Shown here: positions 11,177 through 21,239 of the stretch, piece after piece
How positions within the stretch are numbered: position 1 is the stretch's first letter
How the letters are laid out: every line of letters begins with the position of its first letter
Assembly: GCA_963576475.1 (NCBI GenBank)
Contig: OY754967.1
Coordinates: 23,585,914-23,649,913 of the forward strand
DNA: 64,000 nt
Direction of reading: 5' to 3'
From: Molanna angustata
Lineage: Eukaryota > Arthropoda > Insecta > Trichoptera > Molannidae
The notes under the pieces: generated by a model
The model's database searches: none
What the model saw: only the letters and a program-made list of their open reading frames with translations
What the model was told of the DNA's origin: nothing
Made by a program: the position numbers and the translations under genes

Positions 11177-11911
11177 TAATAGAGTGTCTCAAAAGCTGCG
11201 CAGACGGATTTTTTAGAAGCCAAAATCTATGCACGGGCAATTGGGCAAAATGATCTGTCAAACCCAAAGAGAATATAACCTGGTCAAACCTGTCATTATA
11301 CTTTAAAGTAGTAGTAGATTCGTGAAAATATATCAAATAATGAAGTGATAATATAACATAATATTTACGGTTCAGTTTATTATCAAATACATTTTGATTA
11401 TTTTTTCGACTTTTTTATAATCAAATAGTCAACAGACTATTTTTTTGTACATTTCATTTCAAAAGGATAATTCGAAACTGAACTTCCATTCTAAAAATAA
11501 CCATTATTAATTTTGTTTAACATTATATATATAGTAATCTAAGTATGTCTCCTATTATGCAGATTACTTGAATGAATATATATCCTAATAAAATTTGTTC
11601 AAAATTATCAAGGAAAAACAAGTCATTTTTAATCTGTTTTAAAACATAGCAAGAATAAATTTCACCAATAAATGTGGCATTTGTCAGCAATATATACAAA
11701 CATGACTTGGACCAAATTAATATCTATCTCTAGAAACTAGGTTACAGGTGTGAGAAAGTAATGTAGTACTTTTTAAGTATGAAAGTCACCACATTAACAT
11801 TTGCTAGTTCGTGAAGCGGCAACTTGTGCCTCGCCCAAAATTAGTTTTACAAAACACTCGTACTTACCCTATTCCGTGAGTTTTATGTAATTTCTTATGT
11901 AGGTACATAAG
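11177..11911. other. AT-rich intergenic DNA
   Basis: No gene, RNA or recognisable repeat was identified. Several T- and A-runs occur. The last 30 bases could serve as the acceptor region of the candidate exon at 11912. Confidence 0.5.
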
Positions 11912-11997
11912 ATTCTGTTCCACTTGCAGCGGCTCTGATTGTCTGGGGTTTAGTATATGGATTACTTTCTGGCAACAACTCTGGCAAGCTACAGTAG
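11912..11997 (+). CDS. Candidate terminal exon of an unidentified small membrane protein
   Basis: After an ACATAAG acceptor, one frame reads a hydrophobic segment (VPLAAALIVWGLVYGLLSG) and a short polar tail (NNSGKLQ) to a TAG at 11995-11997. The composition (Ala/Leu/Val/Trp/Gly) stands out from the non-coding AT-rich flanks and looks like a C-terminal membrane anchor. The preceding exon was not found. No family is recognised; it could also be chance. Confidence 0.3.
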
Positions 11998-13029
11998 TTT
12001 TATAAGATTTTCAACAGATGATCAAATGTAAAGAATATATTATATAAAAAAGATTAGGAATCATTATTATATCTTTCTAAACACAGGTGGATACTAGTTT
12101 TAAATCTATATATTATACAAATAAATAAGGTATACAAAAACACATTTCCAATTTATATGCAACAAAAAAATCAATACAAAGACAAATTCTTGGTAAAGAA
12201 ATAACCAAAATGAAAGGAAATAATTGAACAAAAAATATTCATTTAATCAATATGACTCAAAAATTCAATAGCAAAAAGTATTCAAAAAGCAGGTCAAGCA
12301 TATATCAGAATTCCCTAATATACTTAAAATTTCTTCATACTATTCAATATTGTAGCAAATAAATAAATTGAATAATGCAATTAAAATTGCTATAATTTCA
12401 CTATTGTGCTATTTCGTATTTTACATTATTTTAGAGTACACACAGCCAATTCTATAAGTAAACGCACATATGAATTAAATTATTTTCTAACATATTTCTA
12501 TGCTCTGGCAGAGTAAAAATGTGACATTAGAGCCAACGCTCTGAGCTCGAGGGAATAATTGCCTCCTTTTTTTATCGTTTCACCACCGCTTAGCCAAGAT
12601 CAACTCCACAATGGTAATGACATCTAAAACAAATTACAATATATTTATTTTTAAACAGTACAAGATATATTATGTAATAGGTAGGTATTATAAACATAAT
12701 TAGAAATTAATTGCTAATATAAAACTTACTGCCCCTAAAATTTGACTATCAGTTTCAGAAATCTTAAGTTTATTTCGAAGCTGATCAATCTTACATGATC
12801 TATAAATATATAAAATAATTCTTCATTTGACTTATCACAAACAAAACACATCACTATATCACTATATGTATAAGAGAATAAAACAAGGAAATAAAATGAC
12901 AAAAACTATTATATATAAATACATAACTTGTAAGAACTTGTTTAAATATAAATTAATATTAGTTACATATAAATACCATCACATAGAGCCAGCAGAATAG
13001 AATACCACCTTTTTTCCATTTTGTCATGT
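11998..13029. other. AT-rich intergenic DNA
   Basis: Mostly featureless AT-rich sequence. On the minus strand between 12845 and 12600 there are short coding-like scraps (a CFVCDKSNEEL segment, then a KIDQLRNKLKISETDSQI segment followed by a GTAAGT donor), but they lie in different frames and no gene model could be built. Confidence 0.4.
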
Positions 13030-13640
13030 AGCTTGATACCGGCCGATCATCAAGGATTGTCCCTCGACATAGCTGCCCGCCACGCGGTAGGTAAAAGTTT
13101 TGTAAATCTTTTGGCTCCAAATTTATGTAACTGGAGATGCCTCTTTCAGAGTAAAGCCCAAAGATAGTAGGAGCTCCTCAAGTCGCCGTGCGTCTCGTAA
13201 CCTGCTAGTTGGTCTTTTAACCTTTGACTATATTTTATTACTGACTCGAGGCGCCGCGCGCCTCGAGTCAGTAAGCGTTTGCCCCAGCGCAAGCCAGGGC
13301 CCCTTGTAACCGTGTGGAGAGGAGGATCACCGCTGCCTGTTGCGTCCCCTTCCCCATTCGTGACTGCATCCACTCACTCGGCTGCTTTCTTATTCTATGT
13401 TCTGGATCGAGGACCATAACTGAGGACGTCACCCACCCGTGGCTCCCCGCTGGCCTACGACTGGGTGATCTGCTGAGCGTCTCCCTTAGCAGACGGTCGA
13501 AGAGGAAAGGACCGCATCCTTGGGGTGAGTGCAATTCAGGTTCTATCTCGATCCAAGATCGAAGCTGGTCACATTGTTTAAGCAGGACGCCTTGCGTCCA
13601 TAGAACTGACAGCCCTCCTCTGCAACCGCATCGCTATGTG
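13030..13640. other. GC-rich island of unknown origin
   Basis: About 600 bp of much higher GC than either flank, with abrupt edges. It contains a perfect 17-bp inverted repeat (13238-13274) and a smaller hairpin (GGACGC-CTT-GCGTCC near 13588). Open frames on both strands do not resemble a known protein. The composition and sharp borders suggest an inserted element, perhaps part of a GC-rich non-LTR retrotransposon, but no diagnostic motif was seen. Confidence 0.5.
13238..13274. repeat. Perfect 17-bp palindrome with 3-base loop
   Basis: The left arm TTACTGACTCGAGGCGC and the right arm GCGCCTCGAGTCAGTAA are exact reverse complements around CGC. The stem is stable and GC-rich at its tip. Confidence 0.95.
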
Positions 13641-13756
13641 TCAGTTATCGCTAGTTTTAAATGTTTTGACCCATTTTTGTCATTTATGAAACTATCCTCG
13701 TCAAAATGTTTGGAGCATACTTAATCCACAATATTACCTAATATATTTATCCCTGG

Positions 13757-13829
13757 GAAATCTTTCGCTGTTTACCCCACATTGTAGGATATGCCGTGAT
13801 GGTATGAATGAATGAATGAAATCTAGAAA
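13757..13829 (+). mobile_element. 3' fragment of the 10883/34637 SINE family
   Basis: Carries only the tail: 'ctttcgctg-ttaccccacattgt-ggatatgccgtgatggtatg' followed by (AATG)n. It matches the ends of the copies at 10883 and 34637. Confidence 0.75.
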
Positions 13830-13904
13830 TTGAATAAAATACGTTGGTTAGAGAGTGTCCCATAAGTCAACGTATTCCTTTAAAGGGCTGTTATACCAAC
13901 TCAT

Positions 13905-14280
13905 GACTCGCCAGAATATGAAAACAGCATGATGGAATGTATGTATGTTGGAGATTAAGTATCAAACTATTAGTCCCCGTAGATATTGTATAGTGTATAC
14001 TGCCTTACAAATTGACTGCCTCACGATGTCGTCACTAAATTCAATTTTTATAAAAAGTGTTAAAAAAAGTTTGAGATGTACTACTACCTACAATGTTCAT
14101 ATTTTTTATAGAAAATTAAATTTTCTAGTTGGGGTGTTTCGGCTTTTCGATATTTTTAAAAACTTTGGAACTTTTTTTAAAAAAAAAAATTGAGATTTTG
14201 AATTCGTCTATATTTATGTCAATTTTCAGCGTTCTAACTTTTATGGTTTTTCAGATATATGGAAAAAAAACTAATTAATC
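13905..14280 (+). repeat. Foldback-type dispersed repeat, copy A
   Basis: Shares long similarity with 39640-40480 (+), 42920-43395 (-) and 54634-55140 (-). Landmarks are 'cagaatatgaaaacagcatgatgg', 'gtcgtcactaaattcaatttttataaaa', 'ttttttatagaaaattaaa' and 'ctagttggggtgtttcggctttt'. No coding capacity is evident, so it is probably a non-autonomous element. This copy lacks the outer end present in copies B and D. Confidence 0.75.
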
Positions 14281-15464
14281 AAGTCTGAAGCTGGTCTTAA
14301 TTTTACTGTAATCAACTTCATGAGTAGCCAGTTATGTAGGAAGTTAGAGAACAGTTATGCCTGCTGAACACAGCCAGCGCCCTCTGGATTTGCAGTTTTT
14401 GCGAGGAAAACGAACGACGAATAATCCAGAGGGCCTTGACACAGCCCAGTAAGCGCTGGCGCGGTCCATTTTATTGAGTCTATGACCGAATGTATGTCGA
14501 TGGTTATTCTTCATAAAAATAAAAAAAGAAGAAAAAGTTTTGTCAGTGTCAGATAGTGGTGCAAAGTTCGATATTTTTGTAAGATCCTGTCTTTTAAAAT
14601 CGATTCACGAAATTTATGCGGATCATCAATTCGCTCTTCGATTCAATATGATTCAAATATAGCTATCCTTATCTATCGTACATAACATGTACGTAGAATG
14701 ACAGAGAAAACAAAACCGATTCAAAATATGATATGCAAATGTAGGCGTTAACATGTTTGCATTTCAATGTACTTAATGGTCAATATTGCTTAAATATTTT
14801 ATGAACCATAATGAATTAGTCGTGAATCGAAGATCGCCTTCAAAATAGTATATTCAATTATAGACGTTACGTATTTGTTTTTCAAAGTATGTTGCGGTCA
14901 AAATTGCTTAACATATTTAAGAACCGCAATGAATTAGATTTTATGAACCATAATGAATTAGTTGTGAATCGATGATCGCCATGAGTCGGTATGTGTATCG
15001 CATTCTAACGATATATTTTATATGAGATAGAAAGTGTGAGAGTGATGTCTGGTTCATGAGCGGATCGTTGTGGCAACGTGAACCGTGAGTCACCGATTCA
15101 ATTTAATGATCCGGTCAAATAATACGGATCACTCATTTTTCCCCGTCGCTAGTGTCAGATTGTCAGATTTGTGTACTGACCATGTACTGACCATGTACCC
15201 TTGTACTGTGCCATGTACTGACTGTCAATCAGAATTATTAAGTGATATTTAATTCAGAACTAATATTTATAATGCATTTTAGGTTTCATAAATACTCTTA
15301 TCAATAATTATTAATAACCATTGAATAATAATTGACTCAAAATTAAATCCTGCAATTTGCATATAATTACAAATTTAAAAAGGCTATTTATTTTTCCTTC
15401 GAGTGTTTTTGTGTACTTTGAACTATATAAATAATAGTGACCGTCAGTAATAAGAACTCCAACA
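14281..15464. other. Upstream region of the ABHD16A-like gene
   Basis: Contains an inverted repeat (GCCCTCTGGATT at 14389-14400 against AATCCAGAGGGC at 14432-14443) and a diverged tandem repeat of about 130 bp between 14700 and 14990, recognisable by 'gaaccataatgaattagt-gtgaatcga-gatcgcc'. Near 15170-15225 a short TGTACTGACCA motif is repeated. No promoter element could be assigned with confidence. Confidence 0.45.
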
Positions 15465-16967
15465 ATGATTTCGCCTTTTAAAAATTTATGGTTTTATTTG
15501 TTTGGACCACGACTTTATAAAGTATATAGGGATGGTCCGATCAACAAGGTATATTCGCCAAATGGATTTGAAAAGTGGGGAGATCAAATAATCCAATCAC
15601 TTAATATAATGTGGAAAATTACAATATATACTTCACCTCTGATTGCTATTTATCTGTACCGAAAGGATTACATGGATGTAAAGTCATTTCCTACAGTTGT
15701 TAAATTTACGACAGGCCTTGGCATCATTGTTATTGCATCACATTGTATCAGGGGATACGGCAGATACACAAATTTGCAATATCGAGAATTTATAAAAGTG
15801 TTTGCCGAAAATGTGAAGGATAATTTTTCTGGAATTTCTTCTCTTAGAAAATATGATTTTGACTTTGAATTTTGGCCAGTTAATTATAATACACAGATCA
15901 TTGAAAAGGTGAACAATATTAATTATGTTAAAGCTGTGAATAATATAAACAGTTGGAAAGATATTCCTTTGAATATTATAAGTGATTTAGCTACTAGAAT
16001 TTTCGCATTGAAACTTATATATCCTGGTTCTATGTCTATATTACAAATGACAGTTTCAAAATTTTTACTCGAAGGAAGAATTAAATTAGTGGAAATAAAT
16101 AATGGATTACGTTACAAAATACGAACAAGAGACAATAATGACATAGACAGTATGTTTATCGATAACAGAAATCATTCTTCAAATGGAAAAATTTTAGTTA
16201 TTACTTGTGAAGGAAACGCTGGTTTCTATGAAATTGGTATGATGACAACTCCGATGGAAGGATGTTATTCAGTATTGGGATGGAATCATCCAGGATTTGC
16301 AGGAAGCTCTGGTAAACCATATCCATTGCAAGAACATTATGCAATTGATGCTGTTATACAATTTGCTATTCAAAAACTAGGATTTGTTCCAGAATCAATT
16401 ATTTTATATGGATGGAGCATAGGATGTTATACTGTAGCATGGGCAGCTAGTCAGTATCCTAATATCAAAGGCATTATATTGGACGCTACCTTTGATGACA
16501 TTTTACCTCTAGCTACAGCACGCATGCCACAATCTTGGTCACCTCTTGTTCAAATGATAATAAGGAATCATGTTAATTTAAACATTGCCGAAATGTTAAG
16601 AGATTATAGGGGACCTTTGAAGATTGTTCGACGAACATTAGATGAAATTATTTGTATAGAAGATGGTAAGTTGTCTACTAATAGAGGAAACAATCTATTG
16701 GTAAAAATTTTAACTCACAGATATCCATCTTTATTTGGAAATGAACAAGTTCAATTGTTGAATGATTATTTGGGTGTTTTGGGTCCAGCATTATCAGTGT
16801 TCAAATCTAAAGAACACCCAGGAGATCCTGACAAAAATAAAAAAGTTTTATTTTTAATTGGCCAATATCTTGTAGATTATCAATCTACTCATTGTACACC
16901 TTTACCAGTTGAGTATTTTCACATTCCTCAAGAAAACATTAATAAAGAAGATTTTGTCTACACTTAA
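15465..16967 (+). CDS. ABHD16A: ABHD16A-like phosphatidylserine lipase
   Basis: A 500-residue intact frame in one exon, close to the usual family length (about 550 in vertebrates). ABHD16A is a membrane-bound alpha/beta hydrolase that cleaves an acyl chain from phosphatidylserine to make lysophosphatidylserine. N-terminal membrane segments lie near residues 54-65 and 78-95. The hydrolase core shows LGWNHPGFAGSSG (271-283), the nucleophile elbow GWSIG with Ser318, the acid Asp393 in RTLDEII, and His476 in THCTPLP. The Ser-to-Asp spacing of 75 residues equals that of human ABHD16A (Ser355, Asp430). RTLDEI and the following SNRGNNLL-type motif (TNRGNNLL) are typical of ABHD16 rather than other ABHD proteins. 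The start (CAACAATGATT) is the first ATG of the frame. Absence of introns is unusual and could mean a retrocopy; ABHD16B is an alternative but its context differs. Confidence 0.93.
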   Translation: MISPFKNLWFYLFGPRLYKVYRDGPINKVYSPNGFEKWGDQIIQSLNIMWKITIYTSPLIAIYLYRKDYMDVKSFPTVVKFTTGLGIIVIASHCIRGYGRYTNLQYREFIKVFAENVKDNFSGISSLRKYDFDFEFWPVNYNTQIIEKVNNINYVKAVNNINSWKDIPLNIISDLATRIFALKLIYPGSMSILQMTVSKFLLEGRIKLVEINNGLRYKIRTRDNNDIDSMFIDNRNHSSNGKILVITCEGNAGFYEIGMMTTPMEGCYSVLGWNHPGFAGSSGKPYPLQEHYAIDAVIQFAIQKLGFVPESIILYGWSIGCYTVAWAASQYPNIKGIILDATFDDILPLATARMPQSWSPLVQMIIRNHVNLNIAEMLRDYRGPLKIVRRTLDEIICIEDGKLSTNRGNNLLVKILTHRYPSLFGNEQVQLLNDYLGVLGPALSVFKSKEHPGDPDKNKKVLFLIGQYLVDYQSTHCTPLPVEYFHIPQENINKEDFVYT

Positions 16968-17370
16968 ATAATGTTTTGTTGTATGTGTTTATCGGTTTGT
17001 GTTAAATCTTGTACCTTTTTTTTCAAATATATGGATTATTTTTACAGTCTTATTGTAATAATATATATGTACCTATAATAATAATTATTAATAATACAGT
17101 TATACTTTGGTATGTATTCTTAATCCATTCCAGATCCTTACATGGAATATAGTTTAAATCACATCACATTGCCTATGTAAACCAACATTTCTTAACCTAA
17201 AAATCTTTACCTTTACCACAAGAAAATTATCCAGCCTCCCCCCCCTCAACAAATAAACGAAATTTAAATTTACTTTCTCTGTGTAGGTATGTATTTTGTA
17301 CAATCGATTTTCTACTATTGTACAAATAATAAATTATGAGAAATATAAATAAAACACATTAATAATTATA
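16968..17370. other. 3' flank of the ABHD16A-like gene
   Basis: AT-rich and without genes. Poly(A) signals of the AATAAA type occur only at a distance (near 17251 and 17345). Confidence 0.4.
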
Positions 17371-18235
17371 AACACTTCCTTGCACCCTGCGCAAGTGGCG
17401 AGTTTATTGCCTTATGGTGATTTCTTCCAACTAACCAATATCACATACAACATATTTCATCCTTTATCAGCCTTCTTCCCTCCGCTGCTGGAGATAGGCG
17501 TCTTCCATTTCCTTCCACCTTTGCCTGTTTGATGCCATGTGCATCCATTTTCTACCCGTCCTCCTGATAATATCATCTGTCCATCTTTTTTGAGGCCTGC
17601 CGATTTGTCTTCTATTTTCCTTTCGTCTCCGTTTAAGGATTTTTGCTCACCAACTTGTCTTGCGACATTCCCTTTCCCTCTGCCATTTGAACTTCGTTAT
17701 GTGATCCATGACGTCTACTACTCGGGTCCGACGCCTTATTTCTTCATTTTGGATTCTGTCTCTTAGACTTAGACTTACTCCAAGCATGGACCTTTCCATG
17801 GATCGTTGCAGTATGCACATTTCAAAAGTTTTTCTGTTTAAACATATTGGAACCTCATTATTCTCAAAGACAGCGAGCGGTGATAGCTCAGCGGTAAGGT
17901 CGTCGCCTCACATGTGTGAGGTCGACGGTTCGAATCCGGGCGGGGCACACACCTCTGGATTTTTAAAAAATCTATGTGCGGATTTATATCACTAGCTGTG
18001 TGTAGCCATGATCCAATTTGTCTGAACCCCTTTCTAAAGGTTACGAAGGTCAGATGGCAGTCGCTTCAATGTAATAACCAGACTCGCCAATTCCAGGATC
18101 ATGGTCAAAGCGTACCCCGATGGAAACGGGACAAAAGCGCTAAGGGGAAAGAAAGAATTATTCTCAAAGACATGTTTTATTTTATTGTATGTTACCCAAC
18201 TCATCCCTATTCATCCAGGTATTTCTGCTGTCTGG
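17371..18235 (-). mobile_element. RTE-like LINE 3' fragment, split by a SINE
   Basis: Minus-strand translation gives the C-terminal tail typical of lepidopteran endonuclease/reverse-transcriptase LINEs: FENNEVPICLNRKTFEMCIL, then RSMERSMLGVSLSLRDRI, NEEIRRRTRVVDVM and NRRQIGLKKDGQMIL. The frame is broken in places. The segment is interrupted by the SINE at 17873-18156, and the coding sense continues across the insertion, showing it was one unit. The 3' end (17371-17470) is 'ttagttggaagaaat-accataaggcaataaactcgccacttgcgcagggtgcaaggaagtgtt', shared with the SINEs at 23707 and 38131. Confidence 0.8.
17873..18156 (+). mobile_element. tRNA-derived SINE with 16-bp target duplication
   Basis: The head folds like a tRNA: A box TAGCTCAGCGGTAAG and B box GGTTCGAATCC, with a long CCTCACATGTGTGAGG anticodon-arm palindrome. 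The body (about 210 bp) ends in AAGGGGAAAGAAAG. The 16-bp ATTATTCTCAAAGACA flanks it exactly (17857-17872 and 18157-18172). A functional tRNA gene is unlikely because the transcribed-looking unit continues far beyond the tRNA-like part and is flanked by a retroposition duplication. Confidence 0.92.
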
Positions 18236-19989
18236 TTCTCTTATCCCAGCTTAATTTACAACACAACATTATAACAATATTTAAATTAAATATGTAAATA
18301 AATCCAGTGTGTGCAACAATAGAGGAAATGAGCATTCTTTATTTTTGTATATTAACACAAAGCCCACTGTAAAATTTAAAACGCCCCCGCCAGACATCCA
18401 AAATGCCCACAAAGGGGTGCTGGTACCCTGGTTAAGAATCACTGATATAAACCAATCACACACACCATAAAAGGCATATTTCACATAATTTTATTTTAGT
18501 ATTATTTGATAAATTGACATGTAGGTATATTAAAATCAGTAAATATTCAAATGACAATTTATGATTATTTCAGTATGCATATTAAGGCAAAATTTTAATT
18601 ATGTTTAAAAACTGTTTATATTGTTAACTACAATTACTGAAAATATGTATATTTTTTTTAAATGTTATTTTTAAATCTTAAAAATAATGTTTAGTCATTG
18701 GTTTAATGTACTTAATTTATTAAATGTATAAATTATATTTAAAAGAATGCTACTTCATTGTGATTCAAAATATTTTGTATTATTTTTGTTCAGGTTAATT
18801 TATTGCCTTGAAAATAAAGGCATGTAATGGTGCAATATTTACATGAAATGTATGGAAACTGCTAGATAGATTATAGATAGCATACTAAACTGAGACTTAT
18901 AATTTTGATATTTCAAATTACAATTTATGAAACATTTATATTGAAAATCAATAAGTTATCGTTCTAATTATAATTAACAGTCAAACTCTATTAGTTGTAT
19001 GTGAAACATTGAGGTTTAGATGTACATAATTTTACTATATATGAATGTACGTAGTATTATAATTTATTTCAATGTTGGATATCTATATAATAAAAAAGAG
19101 TTCACCAAATAAAAACCATTTCTTTTGTTTTGTTTATTATTCCTTACAATAAATGGTATATTTGTGATACTTTTTTTATTCCTATTTTCTCTGTCATACA
19201 ATTAAAATATATTCTTCACAAACAGGGATAATTGATATTTACACAGTGGGGGACTTACTATGACCATGTGTAACTCAACACAAACTATATATAAGAACTG
19301 TTTGATACGGTGTGGTTCCGTTTATCTCAACCTTTTCCTTGTCTGGGCCATATTGCGATTCTTTCTCAGAGGCAAATACTAGAATATCAAATACCCATCC
19401 ACATATACTATTGTACAATAGCATTTGGATAATCGAATGACACCAATGCAATCAATTTGTTTTGGCAATAAATTCGCTACTTGTCACTCATTAAAAAGCA
19501 TTAAAGGAGAATCCTGCACCGAATGGAAAAATAATCATATAAACCAGTCACTTATTTACTGTATGTATGGCTTCATTTCTAGTGATTTACTTTGATATTC
19601 CAGTGCAAAATTACAACAAATAACTATTCGAAAATAGTTTTGATAAAAACTGGCTTTTTACGACTAACAATTTTTACTTCTAAGATCCTCCAACTAGAAG
19701 TAGTTCCTCATTACAGATGAAAATCAAAAATGACTCGGTCATACATCAGCATTATATTTTATTGGATAGAAACTTTTAAATTATTTAATAACAGATAAAC
19801 AAGTATGTAATAATAATAAGCATGATGTAAGTAGTTAGAGAAGTCACAATAATAGTGATTTTTGTGTTAGCTACATTTGCAGCAAAACAAATATACTAAA
19901 TTTCTTAATTTGAGTTTTAATATTTATTGATAACAGTAAAGTGGCAATTTTAAAATTATTTACAGATTAAGTGACGAAAAACGATGAAT
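18236..19989. other. AT-rich intergenic DNA with hAT-like scraps
   Basis: No gene is seen; the missing last exon of Hippo was looked for here and not found. On the minus strand 18443 downward begins CAGTGATTCTTAACCAGGG and at 19310-19370 there is 'gtggttccgtttatctcaaccttttcc'. Both look like decayed terminal sequence of hAT elements, but no paired ends or target duplications were found. Confidence 0.4.
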
Positions 19990-20110
19990 TACCCCTTCAT
20001 CATCTGATGATGCCTTTCTGTGAGTTGTACATAAACCTCTACCCCTCTCTTCTTCCACTCCTCCTTTTCTTGGGCACGCCGCATCCAATCATCCCTTATA
20101 AGCATTTAAA
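19990..20110 (-). mobile_element. Short LINE coding fragment
   Basis: The minus strand encodes DDWMRRAQEKEEWKKRG followed by VEVYVQLTERHHQMMKG and a stop. This W-R-R-A-x(4)-EW...EAYVQ pattern is the extreme C-terminus of RTE-like reverse transcriptases, as in the fragment at 17371. Confidence 0.6.
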
Positions 20111-21039
20111 ATAATATAGATTTAGTATATGTACTGCCGAAGCAAGTACAAAATAATATAGATGAATTAACAATATTTTAAAGTATGTCAGAAACTTCAA
20201 TAAATAAAAAAATGGTTTTATGCATTTGAATTTATTAATAACCAATAGAATGGCAGAAATCAAAATAAGAAATCAAAGCGACATAACATGGCATAAAATG
20301 AAAAAGTAAGCATGTTTAAAACATAATTTATATAAATAATATTTTACAAATATTCAGATATCACATGTCTAATAATCCATCTAAACTTGGCACTTACAAA
20401 CTTTTCATTAAACACCAAACAGGTATCAATGTTCAATTTAAATTATTATTTTTGCAATCTCAATTACACATTTCTAACTGTGCAAAAATACACCATTCTA
20501 TCTATACTCTGTGATTTATTATTTAAAAATAGTATTCTATTAACCTCATACATTATTAATTTATTTCTAACCAGAATATGCCTATACCATACTGGCCTGT
20601 ACAAAATCAAAAATAATTATTTATTTATTTAGATAGTATGATAAAATAAGTTGTTTTGTTATGATTGCCAGTACCTACATTAATTTGTACTTGCAATATT
20701 CTCGTCAAAGTGCTTAGTTGCAAGCTCTAATGAATAGTTTTGTTTTATTTCAGTAAATTTTCAACTAAAAATATTATTTGAGATTATGTGTTATGATATG
20801 AAATAATAAAAATGTATTAAGAAATATCTAACTTGGCAAAAACTTAACATATACAGTACAATCTCACTAATGCAGCACAGCCAGTAATCTGGCACTACAG
20901 AAAAGGAATTTATTTAGTTTGTATTTTATTAACAACTTATGTACTATTTACGACTCAGTAATCTGAGTTTTCCGACGAATACTGCACCCTTCTTGTGCCG
21001 AATTAGCAAGATAGGTCTGTATTATTTGAACATAAGCTA
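20111..21039. other. AT-rich DNA before the assembly gap
   Basis: No gene is recognised. At 20856 'TACAGTACAATCTCACTAAT' followed by 'gcagcacagccagtaatctggca' resembles the terminal sequence of pogo/Tigger-type elements inserted at TA; a second such motif occurs near 20955-21010. Neither could be paired into an element. Confidence 0.35.
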
Positions 21040-21239
21040 NNNNNNNNNNNNNNNNNNNNNNNNNNNNNNNNNNNNNNNNNNNNNNNNNNNNNNNNNNNNN
21101 NNNNNNNNNNNNNNNNNNNNNNNNNNNNNNNNNNNNNNNNNNNNNNNNNNNNNNNNNNNNNNNNNNNNNNNNNNNNNNNNNNNNNNNNNNNNNNNNNNNN
21201 NNNNNNNNNNNNNNNNNNNNNNNNNNNNNNNNNNNNNNN
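21040..21239. other. Assembly gap (200 N)
   Basis: Exactly 200 unknown bases, a round length suggesting a placeholder of unknown true size. Its right edge opens directly into a 78-bp satellite, so the gap probably reflects collapse of that array. Confidence 0.98.

Noticed and set aside
12600..12850. Zinc-finger-associated (ZAD-like) or other small gene on the minus strand
   Set aside because: Protein-like scraps lie in different frames and the splice model gives only a few residues after the last donor; the second Cys pair expected of ZAD is absent.
17880..17950. tRNA gene suggested by A and B boxes
   Set aside because: The tRNA-like head is joined to a 210-bp body and the whole is flanked by a 16-bp target duplication, so it is a SINE.
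20856..21010. pogo/Tigger-type element
   Set aside because: Only terminal-like phrases are present; no paired inverted repeats or transposase, and the assembly gap intervenes.
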